Origin: Paracoccus sp. (in: a-proteobacteria)
GTDB lineage: Bacteria; Pseudomonadota; Alphaproteobacteria; Rhodobacterales; Rhodobacteraceae
Direction: 5' to 3'
DNA: 64,000 bases
Assembly: GCA_030538425.1 (NCBI GenBank)
Contig: JAUNTZ010000008.1
Span: 2,969-66,968 of the forward strand
The translations under genes and the position numbers were made by a program. The notes below the pieces were generated by a model. That model worked only from the letters and a program-made list of their open reading frames with translations. It searched no databases and was not told the DNA's origin. Every line of letters begins with the position of its first letter. Positions within the stretch are counted from its first letter, which is position 1. Of this stretch, positions 17,055-26,258 are shown one piece after another.

Positions 17055-18059
17055 CTATCGCAGGCGCTGACCCTCGGCGTCAAAGCGGAAATAGCGGGCC
17101 GGGTCGGGCGTCACCCAGACCGGCGCATCGACGGCGAAGTGATGTTCACCGAAGAGCCGCACCGTCAACAGCTCATGCGGCGGGGCGTTCACATAGACCA
17201 CCGTTTCGCCGCCCAGACGCTCAACATGCGAGACAGTGCCCTTGATTGCGCCCGCTTGGGGGGTGGGGCTGATGGCCAGATGCTCGGGGCGGATGCCTAT
17301 GGTTGCGACCGTCTCACCCATCGCGGCGCCGTCCAGAAAGTTCATCCGCGGGCTGCCGATAAAGCCCGCGACAAAGGTGTTGGCAGGGTTGTTATAAAGC
17401 TCCATCGGAGGGCCGTGCTGTTCGATCCGGCCCGCGCGCAGCACGACGATGCGGTCGGCCAGCGTCATCGCCTCAACCTGATCGTGGGTCACATAGACCA
17501 TTGTCGGGCCCAGTTCGCGATGGAGGCGCGCGATCTCGATCCGGGTGGCGACGCGCAGCGCGGCGTCAAGGTTCGACAAGGGTTCGTCGAACAAAAACAG
17601 CTTTGGTCGGCGCACGATGGCGCGGCCGATGGCGACACGCTGGCGCTGCCCGCCTGACAGTTCAGCCGGGCGGCGATCCAGCAGCGGCTCAAGCCCCAGC
17701 ATCGCCGCGCCGCGCGCCACGGCGTCACGGATGGCCTCGCGCGCCATGCCCGCCTGTTTCAGCGCCAGACCCATATTGTCGCGCACGCTCAGATGCGGAT
17801 AAAGCGCATAGCTTTGAAACACCATCGCCAGTTCGCGCCTGGCCGGGGGCAGGTCGTTGACCCGCCGCCCGTCCAGCAGGATATCGCCCGCGCTTGCATC
17901 CTCAAGCCCCGCGATGATCCGCAACAGCGTCGATTTCCCGCAGCCCGAGGGTCCGACAAAGACGCAGAACTCCCCCTCGGCGACCTCAAGATCGACGCCT
18001 TTGATCACCTCGGCGGTGCCGAAACTTTTGCCGATGCCTTTGAGTTGCAACGCACCCAT
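17055..18059 (-). CDS. Carbohydrate ABC transporter ATP-binding protein (UgpC/MalK type)
   Basis: A 334-residue ATPase of the CUT1 sugar importer class. Walker A GPSGCGKST is near residue 38, the signature LSGGQRQRVAIGRAI near 133, Walker B LFLFDEPLSNLD near 155 and the switch His in YVTHDQVEAM near 187. The C-terminal TOBE-type regulatory domain (about 235-334, IGIRPEHL) is the MalK/UgpC arrangement. It is the last gene of the run SBP, permease, permease, Gfo/Idh dehydrogenase, ATPase, and abuts the dehydrogenase gene with no gap. Neighbouring broken murQ and an amino-sugar kinase suggest an amino sugar or a related oligosaccharide as cargo. Confidence 0.93.
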   Translation of the reverse strand: MGALQLKGIGKSFGTAEVIKGVDLEVAEGEFCVFVGPSGCGKSTLLRIIAGLEDASAGDILLDGRRVNDLPPARRELAMVFQSYALYPHLSVRDNMGLALKQAGMAREAIRDAVARGAAMLGLEPLLDRRPAELSGGQRQRVAIGRAIVRRPKLFLFDEPLSNLDAALRVATRIEIARLHRELGPTMVYVTHDQVEAMTLADRIVVLRAGRIEQHGPPMELYNNPANTFVAGFIGSPRMNFLDGAAMGETVATIGIRPEHLAISPTPQAGAIKGTVSHVERLGGETVVYVNAPPHELLTVRLFGEHHFAVDAPVWVTPDPARYFRFDAEGQRLR

Positions 18060-19097
18060 TCACAGCCCCCTGTCATTCAGCCGCACCGGCTGGCCCGTCC
18101 GCACGCTTTCATCGGCGGCCAGACAGACCGCGAGCGAGCGGACCGCATCGCGCTGATGGCGGCTCAGGTCCAGATCCTGCCGGATGGCGTGGGCCACAAA
18201 AGCCTGTTCACGGTCGCACAGCGCCTGATGGTCCGGCTCATCGCTCATGTCGATATCGCTGTGGCCGTGACCCGCGCGGTGAAGCCGCAGCCGCGCGGTC
18301 CGGGTATGCGTGTCGTGATCGTCCGAACGCGCGTCATCGGGCATACGGATCGAGACCGCGCCCTTGGGGCTGACCACATCCTTGATGAAAAACGCCGTGT
18401 CCGACATCATCGGCCCCCAACCGGCCTCATACCAGCCGACCGAGCCATCCTCGAAGATCACCTGAAAATGGCCGTAATTATACATATCGGGCGCGATTTC
18501 ATCGGACAGGCGCAGGCCCATACCGCGCACCTCGACCGGCGCGGCATCGGTGATCTGGCACATCACATCCACATAATGCACCCCGCAATCGACGATGGGC
18601 GAAGTGGTCTGCATCAGCGCCTTATGCACCTCCCATGTCGGGCCAGTGGATTGCTGATTGAGGTTGAGCCGGAACACATAAGGCCCGCCCAAGTCTCGCG
18701 CCTCGGCGATCAGGCGCTGCCAGCTTGGGTGGTGGCGCAGGATATAGCCCACGACCAGCTTGCGCCGGGTCGCGCGCGCCGTGTCAATCACCCGGCGGGC
18801 ATCGGCGGCGCTGTCGGCAAGCGGCTTTTCGACAAAGACATGGGCACCTGCCTCCATCGCGGCAATCGCATAGTCCGCATGGCTGGGCGTATAGGTCGCG
18901 ATGCAGACCAGATCGGGGCGCAGCCGCATCAGCGCCTCGTGATAATCCTGCGTGACGGTGTAGCCCGCCAACTCGTCCGGCAGATCGACAGGGGAGCGGT
19001 TCACCAGCCCCACGATCTCAAACTCGGGGCTGTGATGATAGGCAAGCGCATGGCTGCGCCCCATCGTGCCAAGCCCGGCAACCAGAACCCGTATCAT
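18060..19097 (-). CDS. Gfo/Idh/MocA-family NAD(P)-dependent oxidoreductase
   Basis: A 345-residue sugar dehydrogenase-like enzyme. The Rossmann fold begins with VAGLGTMGRSHALAY, and HVFVEKPLADSAADARR near residue 92 contains the family EKP motif with the catalytic Lys. A C-terminal alpha/beta domain starts near 125, with DCGVHYVDVMCQI providing the usual His. It lies inside a sugar ABC operon: the start overlaps the MalG-like permease stop by 4 bases and the stop abuts the ATPase start. It probably oxidises the imported sugar or a derivative. The exact substrate is not readable from the sequence. Confidence 0.9.
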   Translation of the reverse strand: MIRVLVAGLGTMGRSHALAYHHSPEFEIVGLVNRSPVDLPDELAGYTVTQDYHEALMRLRPDLVCIATYTPSHADYAIAAMEAGAHVFVEKPLADSAADARRVIDTARATRRKLVVGYILRHHPSWQRLIAEARDLGGPYVFRLNLNQQSTGPTWEVHKALMQTTSPIVDCGVHYVDVMCQITDAAPVEVRGMGLRLSDEIAPDMYNYGHFQVIFEDGSVGWYEAGWGPMMSDTAFFIKDVVSPKGAVSIRMPDDARSDDHDTHTRTARLRLHRAGHGHSDIDMSDEPDHQALCDREQAFVAHAIRQDLDLSRHQRDAVRSLAVCLAADESVRTGQPVRLNDRGL

Positions 19098-19927
19098 TTC
19101 ACCGCCCCCGCCGTAATGCCGCGGATCAATTGCCGCGAGAAGATCAGATAAAGCACCAGAACCGGCAGGATCGCCAGCGACAGCGCCGCCAGAACCGCGT
19201 TCCAGTTGGTGACGAACTGGCCGATGAACACCTGCGCGCCAAGTGTGACCGTCTTGGTCTGCTCGCCCGGAGCGAGGATCAGCGGGAACCAGAGATCGTT
19301 CCAGATCGGGATCATGGTGAACACCGCCACCGTCGCCATAGCGGGGCGCACAAGCGGCAGGACCAGCCGGAAAAAGATGCGATATTCCGACAGTCCGTCG
19401 ATCCGGCCCGCGTTTTTCAGATCGTCCGAGACGTTGCGCATGAACTCGGACAGGATAAACACCGCCAAAGGCAGCCCTTGCGCCGTATAGACAAGGATCA
19501 GCGCGGTGAGCGTGTTCACCAGCCCGCTTGCCACCATCATTTCCAGAATCGCCACCGTCCCCAACCGGATCGGGATCATGATGCCAAGCGCCAGATAGAG
19601 CCCCATCAGCAGGTTGCCGCGAAAGCGGTATTCCGACAGCGCAAAACCCGCCATCGCCCCGAACAGCAGCACAAAGAACAGCGACACCACCGTGACGATC
19701 ATCGAGTTCTGGAAATAGAGCAGGAAATCGCCCTGTTGCAGCACGGTCTGGAACCCCACCAGATCGAAGGTTTCGCGATTGGGCAGGGCCAGAGGCTCGG
19801 CAAAGATCGCGCGGCGGGATTTGAAAGCGTTGATCAGGATCACAAAGACCGGGAACAGCGCAATGACCGTATAGGTCAGCAGCACGGCATGGGCGGCGAT
19901 GGAGCGGGTCAGGGATGTGCGCGCCAT
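19094..19927 (-). CDS. Carbohydrate ABC transporter permease (MalG type)
   Basis: A 277-residue inner-membrane permease with about six hydrophobic segments. The EAA loop that docks on the ATPase is visible as AGRIDGLSEYRIFFRLVLPL near residue 195. The N-terminal helix followed by INAFKSRRAIFAEPLALP is the MalG hallmark. It lies 9 bases downstream of the MalF-like partner and overlaps the dehydrogenase gene by 4 bases (ATGA), so it is part of one leftward operon. Confidence 0.93.
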   Translation of the reverse strand: MARTSLTRSIAAHAVLLTYTVIALFPVFVILINAFKSRRAIFAEPLALPNRETFDLVGFQTVLQQGDFLLYFQNSMIVTVVSLFFVLLFGAMAGFALSEYRFRGNLLMGLYLALGIMIPIRLGTVAILEMMVASGLVNTLTALILVYTAQGLPLAVFILSEFMRNVSDDLKNAGRIDGLSEYRIFFRLVLPLVRPAMATVAVFTMIPIWNDLWFPLILAPGEQTKTVTLGAQVFIGQFVTNWNAVLAALSLAILPVLVLYLIFSRQLIRGITAGAVK

Positions 19928-19936
19928 GATCGCCCC

Positions 19937-20842
19937 TTAGAACTGATAGCGGCGCAGCCGCGTCTGGATGCCGAACAGATAGATGCAGACCCCGATCAGG
20001 ATGATGACGAACATCGCCGTGGCAATCGTGGCCCCCATATGCGGATCGCCAAGCTGCAACTGAAATCCGAAGAAGGTGCGGTAAAGGAACGTCCCCAGAA
20101 TATCGGTCGCGAAATTTGGCCCGGCAAGCGCGCCTTGCGACACATATATCAGGTCGAACGCATTGAAATTGCCGACGAATGTCAGGACCGAGATAATCCC
20201 GATGGCAGGCAAAATCAGCGGAAGCTGGATCTTCCAGAATCGCGACCAGCCGGTGATGCCGTCCATCTCGGCGGCCTCCAGCACCTCATCGGGGATCGAC
20301 AGCATCGCGGCATAGATCAGCATCATCGGGATGCCGACAAACTGCCAGACCGAGATCAGCGCCAGCGTGGTCAGCGCGTATTCCTCACGCCCGAGCCATG
20401 GCGCGAACAGGGATTTGAGGCCCACCGCGTCCAGCATCCCCGGCGCGATGCCCCAGATCGGGGAAAGAATCAGTTTCCAGACAAAGCCCACAATGACGAA
20501 TGACAGGATCGTCGGGATAAAGATCGCAGTTCGGTAAAACGCCGCCATCCGCAGCCGGGGCGCGGATAACAGCGCGGCCAGCGCGATGCCGATCGGGTTT
20601 TGCACCAGCATATGGATCAGAAAGAACCACGCATTATTGCCAAGCGCATTCCAGAACGACGCCGACCATCGCGGATCGCCGAACAGGGTGCGGAAGTTGT
20701 CGAGACCGACAAAGACCCGCTCACCCCCCACGCGTGAGAACAGCGAGAGGTTCAACGTGGAAAACAGCGGAATGACCATGATCGCGGTGTAAACGATCAC
20801 GGCGGGGGCCAGAAACACGGCGATATGCGGGCGAAACTTCAT
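19937..20842 (-). CDS. Carbohydrate ABC transporter permease (MalF/UgpA type)
   Basis: A 301-residue inner-membrane permease with six predicted helices beginning at about residue 10 and an EAA loop AAEMDGITGWSRFWKIQLPL near 215. It pairs with the MalG-like permease immediately downstream to form the heterodimeric channel of a CUT1 importer. It lies about 100 bases downstream of the solute-binding protein gene, as is common in these operons, where that gap often differentiates expression of the binding protein; I see no clear hairpin there. Confidence 0.93.
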   Translation of the reverse strand: MKFRPHIAVFLAPAVIVYTAIMVIPLFSTLNLSLFSRVGGERVFVGLDNFRTLFGDPRWSASFWNALGNNAWFFLIHMLVQNPIGIALAALLSAPRLRMAAFYRTAIFIPTILSFVIVGFVWKLILSPIWGIAPGMLDAVGLKSLFAPWLGREEYALTTLALISVWQFVGIPMMLIYAAMLSIPDEVLEAAEMDGITGWSRFWKIQLPLILPAIGIISVLTFVGNFNAFDLIYVSQGALAGPNFATDILGTFLYRTFFGFQLQLGDPHMGATIATAMFVIILIGVCIYLFGIQTRLRRYQF

Positions 20843-20942
20843 TCCGGGTCCAGTTGTCGATGCGCCCTTATGGCACAGTGCGGCTTAAGATTTCGCTAAA
20901 ATCCGGCGAAATGGCGCGGGCCGTCACAGCCCGCGCCAAAGG

Positions 20943-22202
20943 TCAGTTCTGCTGCGGCGCATACCAGCTTGCCAGACCCTCTTGCAGGCGCGCGGCGGCA
21001 TCCTCGGGCGTCTCTGAGCCGCGGATCACGTTGGCGCTTGCCGTCCAGGTCTCGTTTTCAAGATTCGGCGTACCGCGCGACAGGATCTGATAGGTCGAGC
21101 GGATCGTGCTTTCGCAATCATCGCGCCACGACACGAATTCCTGCGCCAAGGGGTCTTCCATCTCAACCGGCGCATCGCTCAGCGCAAAGAAACCGGGCAG
21201 GGCATTGGCGTAAAGGCTGGCAAATTCGGGCCCGCCGACCCATTCAAGGAAGGTCCGCGCTGCCTCGGCATTGGGCGAATTGGCGTTCATGCCGATGCCG
21301 ATATCGGTGTGGTCCGAGATATAGCAGGCATCGCCCTCATCCACGACCGGCGGGCGGAAAGCGCCCATGGTGAAGGCCCCGTCGATCTGGGGCGTGAACA
21401 CGCCGATCTCCCACGACCCGGCGGGATAAATCGCCGCGCGGCCAAGCGTGAACAGGTTCTGGCTGTCGGGATAGGTCTGCGCCTCGAACCCGTCGCCCAG
21501 ATAGTCCTTCCAGCGGGCAATCTGGCGGAACGGCTCGACCCAGCCTTCGTCGGTCAGCTTCTGACTGCCATCGATCAGCGCCTGACGGCCTTCTTCGCCA
21601 TGCCAGTAATTCGGGCCGATATTCTGGTAAGCCATGGTCGCGGCTTCCCATTGGTCATTCGTTCCCATCGCCATGGGAATATAGCTGCCCTCTTCCTTGA
21701 TGGCGTCAAGCAGGGCAAAGAACTCGGCCTCGGTCGCGGGCGGCTCAAGGCCAAGCTCTTCGAAAATATCGGCATTATAGATAAAGCCGTGGATCACCGA
21801 GGCCATCGGCACGCAGAATGTCGCGCTGCCATCATCGGTCTGCCACGCCGCCTTAGCCACGTCCGAGAAATTGCCCATCGCCGCCAGATCGGTCAGATCG
21901 GCCAGATGGCCCTGCTGGAACAGCTCCAGCGAGGCGTCAAAGGGGCGGCAGGTGATCAGATCGCCCGCCGAGCCCGCCGCCAGTTTCGAGTTCAGCACCG
22001 CGTTATATTCAGGCGGCGCCGAGGGCGAAAAGTTGATCTTGATGTCGGGATGGGCGGCCTCAAAGGCCGGGATGATCTCATTCTGCCAGATCGGCAGATC
22101 GTCATTGCGCCAGCTTTCGATGGTCAGCGTGACCTGCTGCGCATGGGCCGCGCCCGCGACCATTGTCGAGCTCAGCAGCAGAATTTTCAGCTTGGTTTTC
22201 AT
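20943..22202 (-). CDS. Extracellular sugar-binding protein of a CUT1 ABC transporter
   Basis: A 419-residue periplasmic binding protein with a signal peptide (MKTKLKILLLSSTMVAGAAHA, cleavage after AHA). The mature sequence opens VTLTIESWRNDDLPIWQNEI, typical of family 1 sugar-binding proteins, and contains AAIYPAGSWEIGVFTP and the C-terminal half pattern GIGMNANSPNAEAARTFLEWV. ATG at 22202 has GGGAGA upstream; the upstream 25-codon extension reads through the murQ remnant in another frame and is rejected. It is the second cistron after broken murQ. The ligand is probably a disaccharide or amino sugar given the surrounding genes. Confidence 0.93.
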   Translation of the reverse strand: MKTKLKILLLSSTMVAGAAHAQQVTLTIESWRNDDLPIWQNEIIPAFEAAHPDIKINFSPSAPPEYNAVLNSKLAAGSAGDLITCRPFDASLELFQQGHLADLTDLAAMGNFSDVAKAAWQTDDGSATFCVPMASVIHGFIYNADIFEELGLEPPATEAEFFALLDAIKEEGSYIPMAMGTNDQWEAATMAYQNIGPNYWHGEEGRQALIDGSQKLTDEGWVEPFRQIARWKDYLGDGFEAQTYPDSQNLFTLGRAAIYPAGSWEIGVFTPQIDGAFTMGAFRPPVVDEGDACYISDHTDIGIGMNANSPNAEAARTFLEWVGGPEFASLYANALPGFFALSDAPVEMEDPLAQEFVSWRDDCESTIRSTYQILSRGTPNLENETWTASANVIRGSETPEDAAARLQEGLASWYAPQQN

Positions 22203-22215
22203 CGGTTTCTCCCTG

Positions 22216-22553
22216 TTATCCGGCATGGTGGCCGGGTTTTGCAATCTGTTCCAAAGCCGGGCCAAGATGCCCGCCACTGGCCCGCAGCGCCTTATCTGCC
22301 GCGTCCGGCACCATGCCGCGCGCGACCAGAATCGCCGGTTTCACCTGACCGCCCCGGCATAGACCACCCGACCGCCCGCAACCATCACCCGCGCCGCCGC
22401 CTCCGCCGCCGGGATCAGCGCGTCCAGCGCCCCGCGCAGCCGCTCCACCGCGCCCATCTGCGCGGCCAGCGCCAGACCCAGCACATCGGCCACGGGCCGC
22501 GCATGCAGGCCCGGCGCGTCGGGATGGGTCCGTTCAGTCGGAGGGGATGTCAT
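22216..22553 (-). pseudogene. murQ: murQ remnant (N-acetylmuramic acid 6-phosphate etherase) with internal deletion and frameshift
   Basis: The first 70 codons read TERTHPDAPGLH, then a helical stretch and GGRVVYAGA, which match the MurQ N-terminus up to the start of the SIS domain (GGRLIYVGAGTSG in intact MurQ). The frame then stops at 22341. In another frame the sequence continues KPAILVARGMVPDAADKA and RASGGHLGPALEQ, the extreme C-terminus of MurQ, ending with TAA at 22216-22218. About 180 residues, including the whole catalytic SIS core, are missing. The start ATG at 22553 has AGGA 6 bases upstream. It heads the sugar ABC operon and is divergent from the amino-sugar kinase gene, the position murQ has in MurNAc/GlcNAc recycling loci. 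Confidence 0.75.
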
Positions 22554-22663
22554 CGGATTCCTCGCTTGCAAATCATCATTGCATGACCATAGCTGTTGTA
22601 AAGCAATGTTTGCGCGGGCACGGTTTTCCCTGCCTTTTCAGATGGGTATGAGAGGTTGTCCAG

Positions 22664-23518
22664 ATGCAGGCGGAGGGTTGCGGGCTTTATCTTGGCGTCG
22701 ATGGCGGGGGGACCGGCTGTCGCGCCGCTGTGGCCGACGGGTTGGGGCGGATCATCGGGCAGGCCGAGGGGGGCCCTGCGAATGTGAACTCGGACCCGGA
22801 GCGCGCATTCGCCAATATCGCGGAGGCGGTGGGCCGCGCGATGGAGGCCGCCGGTGTCGCGCGGGTGGCGCAAGCCGGGCTGGGGCTGGCGGGCGCGAAT
22901 GCGGCGAATGTGCATGACCGGCTGGCCGCGATCATGCCCGCCGGGCGTGTGCGGGTTGAGACCGATGCTCTGACCGCGACCATGGGCGCTTTGGGCGGGC
23001 GTGACGGGGTGGTGGCGGCGATTGGCACCGGCTCGGTCTTTGGCAGGCTGGTGGGGGACAGGTTTCGCCAGATCGGCGGGCGCGGGCTGGTTCTGGGCGA
23101 TGAGGGCTCGGGCGCCTGGATGGGCCGGGCCGCTTTGTCCGATGCGCTGCGGGCGGAAGATGGCCATGCAGAGCTCACCCCTTATCTGGCCGGATTGCTG
23201 GCGCGGCATGGCGGCGGGGCAGGCGTTATCGGCTTTGCGCAAACCGCGCGCCCGGCTGATTTTGCCGCGCTCATGCCCGAGATGATCGCGGCGGCCTCTG
23301 GCCCCGAGCCCGATCCCGCCGCGCAAAGCGTCCTGAGCCGCGCCAAGGCCGAGATTCGCGAGGCCATCGCCATCCTGCGCGGCGCAGACGATCTGCCGGT
23401 CGTGTTTCTGGGCGGTCTGGGGCCGTATTTCCGTGCCGCTCTGGCGGCGGAATTCCCGGTTGCCGATGCGGTGGGAAACTCGCTTGACGGCGCATTGCGG
23501 CTGGCCCGGCAGGCGTGA
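22664..23518 (+). CDS. BadF/BadG/BcrA/BcrD-type ATPase, probably N-acetylglucosamine kinase
   Basis: A 284-residue ASKHA-fold kinase. The phosphate-1 motif LGVDGGGTGCRAAV is at about residues 8-21, VRVETDALTATMGAL near 96 carries the catalytic Asp region, AAIGTGSVFG near 118 is the phosphate-2 loop, and VFLGGLGPYF near 257 the adenosine loop. This short form is the NagK/GspK/MurK-like amino-sugar kinase group. It is divergent from the murQ remnant; the 110-base gap contains a small inverted repeat CATTGC (22577) / GCAATG (22603) that could be an operator. A ROK regulator follows. Substrate is probably GlcNAc, glucosamine or MurNAc. Confidence 0.85.
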   Translation: MQAEGCGLYLGVDGGGTGCRAAVADGLGRIIGQAEGGPANVNSDPERAFANIAEAVGRAMEAAGVARVAQAGLGLAGANAANVHDRLAAIMPAGRVRVETDALTATMGALGGRDGVVAAIGTGSVFGRLVGDRFRQIGGRGLVLGDEGSGAWMGRAALSDALRAEDGHAELTPYLAGLLARHGGGAGVIGFAQTARPADFAALMPEMIAAASGPEPDPAAQSVLSRAKAEIREAIAILRGADDLPVVFLGGLGPYFRAALAAEFPVADAVGNSLDGALRLARQA

Positions 23519-23589
23519 CCTGCGCCCCGTGCGCCCTGATCCTTGATATGCTGATCTCCGCCCCATGCGATAAAGCTTGACCGATCTGA

Positions 23590-23616
23590 ATTATTTTCTC
23601 AACATTAAAAAATAAT
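23590..23616. promoter_or_regulatory. Candidate ROK-regulator operator
   Basis: Inverted repeat ATTATTTT (23590-23597) and AAAATAAT (23609-23616), centred at 23603, lies 15 bases upstream of the ROK gene start. AT-rich palindromes of this TTATTTT type are typical NagC/Mlc/XylR operators, so autoregulation is plausible. It stands out against the high-GC surroundings. Confidence 0.6.
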
Positions 23617-23631
23617 CAGGGGGAGAGGCGT

Positions 23632-24735
23632 TTGGGCATCCATCACGGCATCATTCTGCGCATCCTGCGCGACAAGGGCCCGCAATCGCGCTCGGCTCTG
23701 GCGCGCAGCGCGGGGCTGTCGCCCACCACGCTGACCCATATCGCGGCGCAGCTTTTGCGCGACGGGACCATCGCCGAGGTGGACCCAAAGGGCGTGACCA
23801 CGCCGGGCCGTCCGGCGACGCTGATGCGGATCATCCCCGGCGCGCGCCATGTGGCGGGGGTGCATATCGGTGCGGGCTCGGTTCAGGTGGCGATCTGTGA
23901 TCTGGCGGCGAATGTGCTGGGATTTGAACGCTTTGACTATGCCGACGGGACCGCGCCGCTGGCCTTGGTCGCGCCCGCCTGCGATGCGCTGCGCCGTCTG
24001 GCCCATGCGCGGGGCATCCGACCCGAAGCACTGGCGGGGCTGGGTGTTGCGGTGCTGGGTCCGGTCGATGCGGCGCGGCGGGTCAACCTGCTGGCCTTTA
24101 CGATGGGCTGGCGCGATGTGGGTTTCGCCGATGCGTTCGAGGCCGAACTGGGCGTCCCCACCGTGCTGGAGCATAATATCAGCGCGATGGCGCTGGCCGA
24201 ACGCTTTTACGGTCTGGGCCGCCACCCCGTGCTGACCGACGGGCGTGAGGGGGTCAAGCCCGCGCTGCTTTATGTCAGCCTGGGGCGCGGGCTGGGCGCG
24301 GGTCTGGTGGTCGATGACCGCGTGTTTCGTCCCGGCGGTCATGGCGCGGTCGAGATCGGCCATGTCAGCATCGACCCGCAGGGCCGGCTTTGCCGCTGCG
24401 GCAACCGGGGCTGTCTTGAGACGCTGTTTGCGGACCTGCCGCCCGAGGGGCTGGCCGCAGAGGCCGCGCGCGACCGGATCACGCCGGGTTTCGTGACCGC
24501 GCTTGCGGGGACGGTGAATATCCTCTCACCCGATCTGATCGTTCTGGGCGGCAGGCTGGCGGACGCGCCCGATGCGTTTCTGGACAGGCTGCGGGCAGAG
24601 ATCCCGCCGCGTGTGCTGCCTCATATCCGCGAAGGGCTACGCTTTGGCCGTGGCTCGTTCGGGATACAGGCGGGCGCGGTCGGGGGCGCGGCGGTCGCAT
24701 TGGATCACTTTATCTATGCAGGGGGGCCGCGATGA
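23632..24735 (+). CDS. ROK-family transcriptional regulator (NagC/Mlc/XylR-like)
   Basis: A 367-residue regulator. An N-terminal winged helix (about residues 5-60) contains [22 protein letters not shown]. The ROK sugar-binding domain follows, with [13 protein letters not shown], the catalytic-like segment [13 protein letters not shown], the Zn motif [14 protein letters not shown] near 260 and the GHVSID region. The start is TTG at 23632 after a GGGGGAGAG ribosome site; no ATG is available. It overlaps the downstream ABC permease by 4 bases (ATGA), so the regulator is in the transporter operon it probably controls. A sugar or sugar phosphate is the expected inducer. Confidence 0.92.
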   Translation: MGIHHGIILRILRDKGPQSRSALARSAGLSPTTLTHIAAQLLRDGTIAEVDPKGVTTPGRPATLMRIIPGARHVAGVHIGAGSVQVAICDLAANVLGFERFDYADGTAPLALVAPACDALRRLAHARGIRPEALAGLGVAVLGPVDAARRVNLLAFTMGWRDVGFADAFEAELGVPTVLEHNISAMALAERFYGLGRHPVLTDGREGVKPALLYVSLGRGLGAGLVVDDRVFRPGGHGAVEIGHVSIDPQGRLCRCGNRGCLETLFADLPPEGLAAEAARDRITPGFVTALAGTVNILSPDLIVLGGRLADAPDAFLDRLRAEIPPRVLPHIREGLRFGRGSFGIQAGAVGGAAVALDHFIYAGGPR

Positions 24736-25484
24736 ACAGCCGGTTTGGCGGGCTTGGGCTGAATATCCTGTCCTTTGCGCTTGGCCTTGGCCTGTGGTGG
24801 GCCGTGACCGAGGCGCGTCTGGTCGTGCTGCCCGGTCCGGTCGCGGTGTTCGACCGCGCCCTGACCCTGATCGGCAATGGCCAGCTTTGGCGCGACCTGA
24901 GCGCATCGCTCACCCGTGTGCTGTCCGGCTTTATCCTTGGCGTGGGGCTGGCCATTCCGGTGGGCTTTCTGATGGGCTGGTATCGCACCGCCCGCGCCCT
25001 GATCGAGCCATGGGTGCAGTTCTTTCGTATGATCCCGCCGCTTGCGGTGATCCCGCTTGCCATCGTGACCCTTGGCATCGACGAAAAACCCAAGATATTC
25101 GTGATCTTTCTGGCGGCCTTTCTATCCTCGGTGGTGGCGACTTATCAGGGCGTCATCTCAACCGACCGGACGCTGATTAACGCGGCGCGGGTCCTGGGAG
25201 CGCGTGATGCGACGATCTTTGCGCGGGTCGTGGTGCCTGCCTCGGTGCCGTTCATCCTTGTCGGGCTGCGCATCGGGCTTGGCGCTTCATGGGCCACGCT
25301 TGTCGCCGCCGAGTTGATCGCCGCGCAGTCGGGGCTTGGCTTCAGGATGCAGCAGGCGCAGCTTTTCTATGATCTGCCCACGATCTTTGTCAGCCTGATT
25401 ACAATTGGCATTGTGGGCCTTGCGATGGACCGGCTGTTGCAATGGGCCGACAAGCGCCTGACCAACTGGCAGGAGCGTGCCTGA
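24732..25484 (+). CDS. ABC transporter permease (SsuC/TauC type)
   Basis: A 250-residue inner-membrane permease with five to six hydrophobic segments and the EAA loop [20 protein letters not shown] near residue 155. [20 protein letters not shown] is the typical SsuC/TauC core. It overlaps the upstream ROK gene and the downstream ATPase gene by short ATGA/TGATG junctions. The class normally imports sulfonates, taurine, nitrate or thiamine precursors; the sulfatase downstream favours an organosulfur ligand. Confidence 0.92.
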   Translation: MNSRFGGLGLNILSFALGLGLWWAVTEARLVVLPGPVAVFDRALTLIGNGQLWRDLSASLTRVLSGFILGVGLAIPVGFLMGWYRTARALIEPWVQFFRMIPPLAVIPLAIVTLGIDEKPKIFVIFLAAFLSSVVATYQGVISTDRTLINAARVLGARDATIFARVVVPASVPFILVGLRIGLGASWATLVAAELIAAQSGLGFRMQQAQLFYDLPTIFVSLITIGIVGLAMDRLLQWADKRLTNWQERA

Positions 25485-26257
25485 TGCCCGAGATTTCATT
25501 TCGCGATGTAACAATGCGTTTCGGTGATCTGCTGGCGCTTGACCGGCTGAACCTTGAGATCGCGGATGGTGAGTTCGTGACCGTGGTCGGCCCCTCGGGC
25601 TGTGGCAAATCCACCGCGATGAATATCGCCGCGGGGCTGTTGCAACCGACATCGGGCGATATCCGCGTGGGTGGCAGGCCGGTCGCAGGGCCGGGGCCGG
25701 AACGGGGCGTCATCTTTCAGCAATACGCCCTGTTCCCATGGCTCACCGTGCGCCAGAATGTCGAGTTCGGGCTGCGCATCGCGGGCAAATCGCGGACGGA
25801 ACGGCGCAAGGTTTCGGATCATTACCTGTCGCTTGTGGGGCTACAGGATTTTGCCGATGCGCTGCCGAAAACGCTGTCGGGCGGGATGAAGCAACGCTGC
25901 GCCATCGCCCGCGCCTATGCCGCGGCGCCTGAGATCCTGCTGATGGATGAGCCCTTCGGCGCCCTGGACGCGCTGACCCGCGTGCATATGCAGGACCAGC
26001 TTTTGGATACATGGTCGCGTGAGCGCCGCACGGTCATGTTCATCACCCATGACGTGGATGAGGCCGTCTATCTGGCCAATCGTGTGATCGTCATGGCCGC
26101 GCGGCCGGGCCGTCTGGATCAGATCATTCCGGTCGATCTGCCCTATCCGCGCAATGAAACGCTCCGCCTGTCGCCCGCATTTGCGGAGATCCGCAACCGG
26201 GTCTGGCACGCGGTCTATCACCAGACGCCACAATCCGGCGCAAACAGGGAGACCTAA
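25484..26257 (+). CDS. ABC transporter ATP-binding protein (SsuB/TauB type)
   Basis: A 257-residue ATPase. Walker A GPSGCGKST is near residue 37, the Q-loop FQQYALFPW near 81, the signature LSGGMKQRCAIARA near 132, Walker B ILLMDEPFGALDALTR near 152 and the switch His in FITHDVDEAVYLANRV near 187. The start is placed at ATG 25484 (MPEISFRDV), which overlaps the permease stop; the earlier in-frame start is inside the permease. Together with the permease and the binding protein it forms a complete three-gene SsuABC-type importer. Confidence 0.93.
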   Translation: MPEISFRDVTMRFGDLLALDRLNLEIADGEFVTVVGPSGCGKSTAMNIAAGLLQPTSGDIRVGGRPVAGPGPERGVIFQQYALFPWLTVRQNVEFGLRIAGKSRTERRKVSDHYLSLVGLQDFADALPKTLSGGMKQRCAIARAYAAAPEILLMDEPFGALDALTRVHMQDQLLDTWSRERRTVMFITHDVDEAVYLANRVIVMAARPGRLDQIIPVDLPYPRNETLRLSPAFAEIRNRVWHAVYHQTPQSGANRET

Positions 26258-26258
26258 G

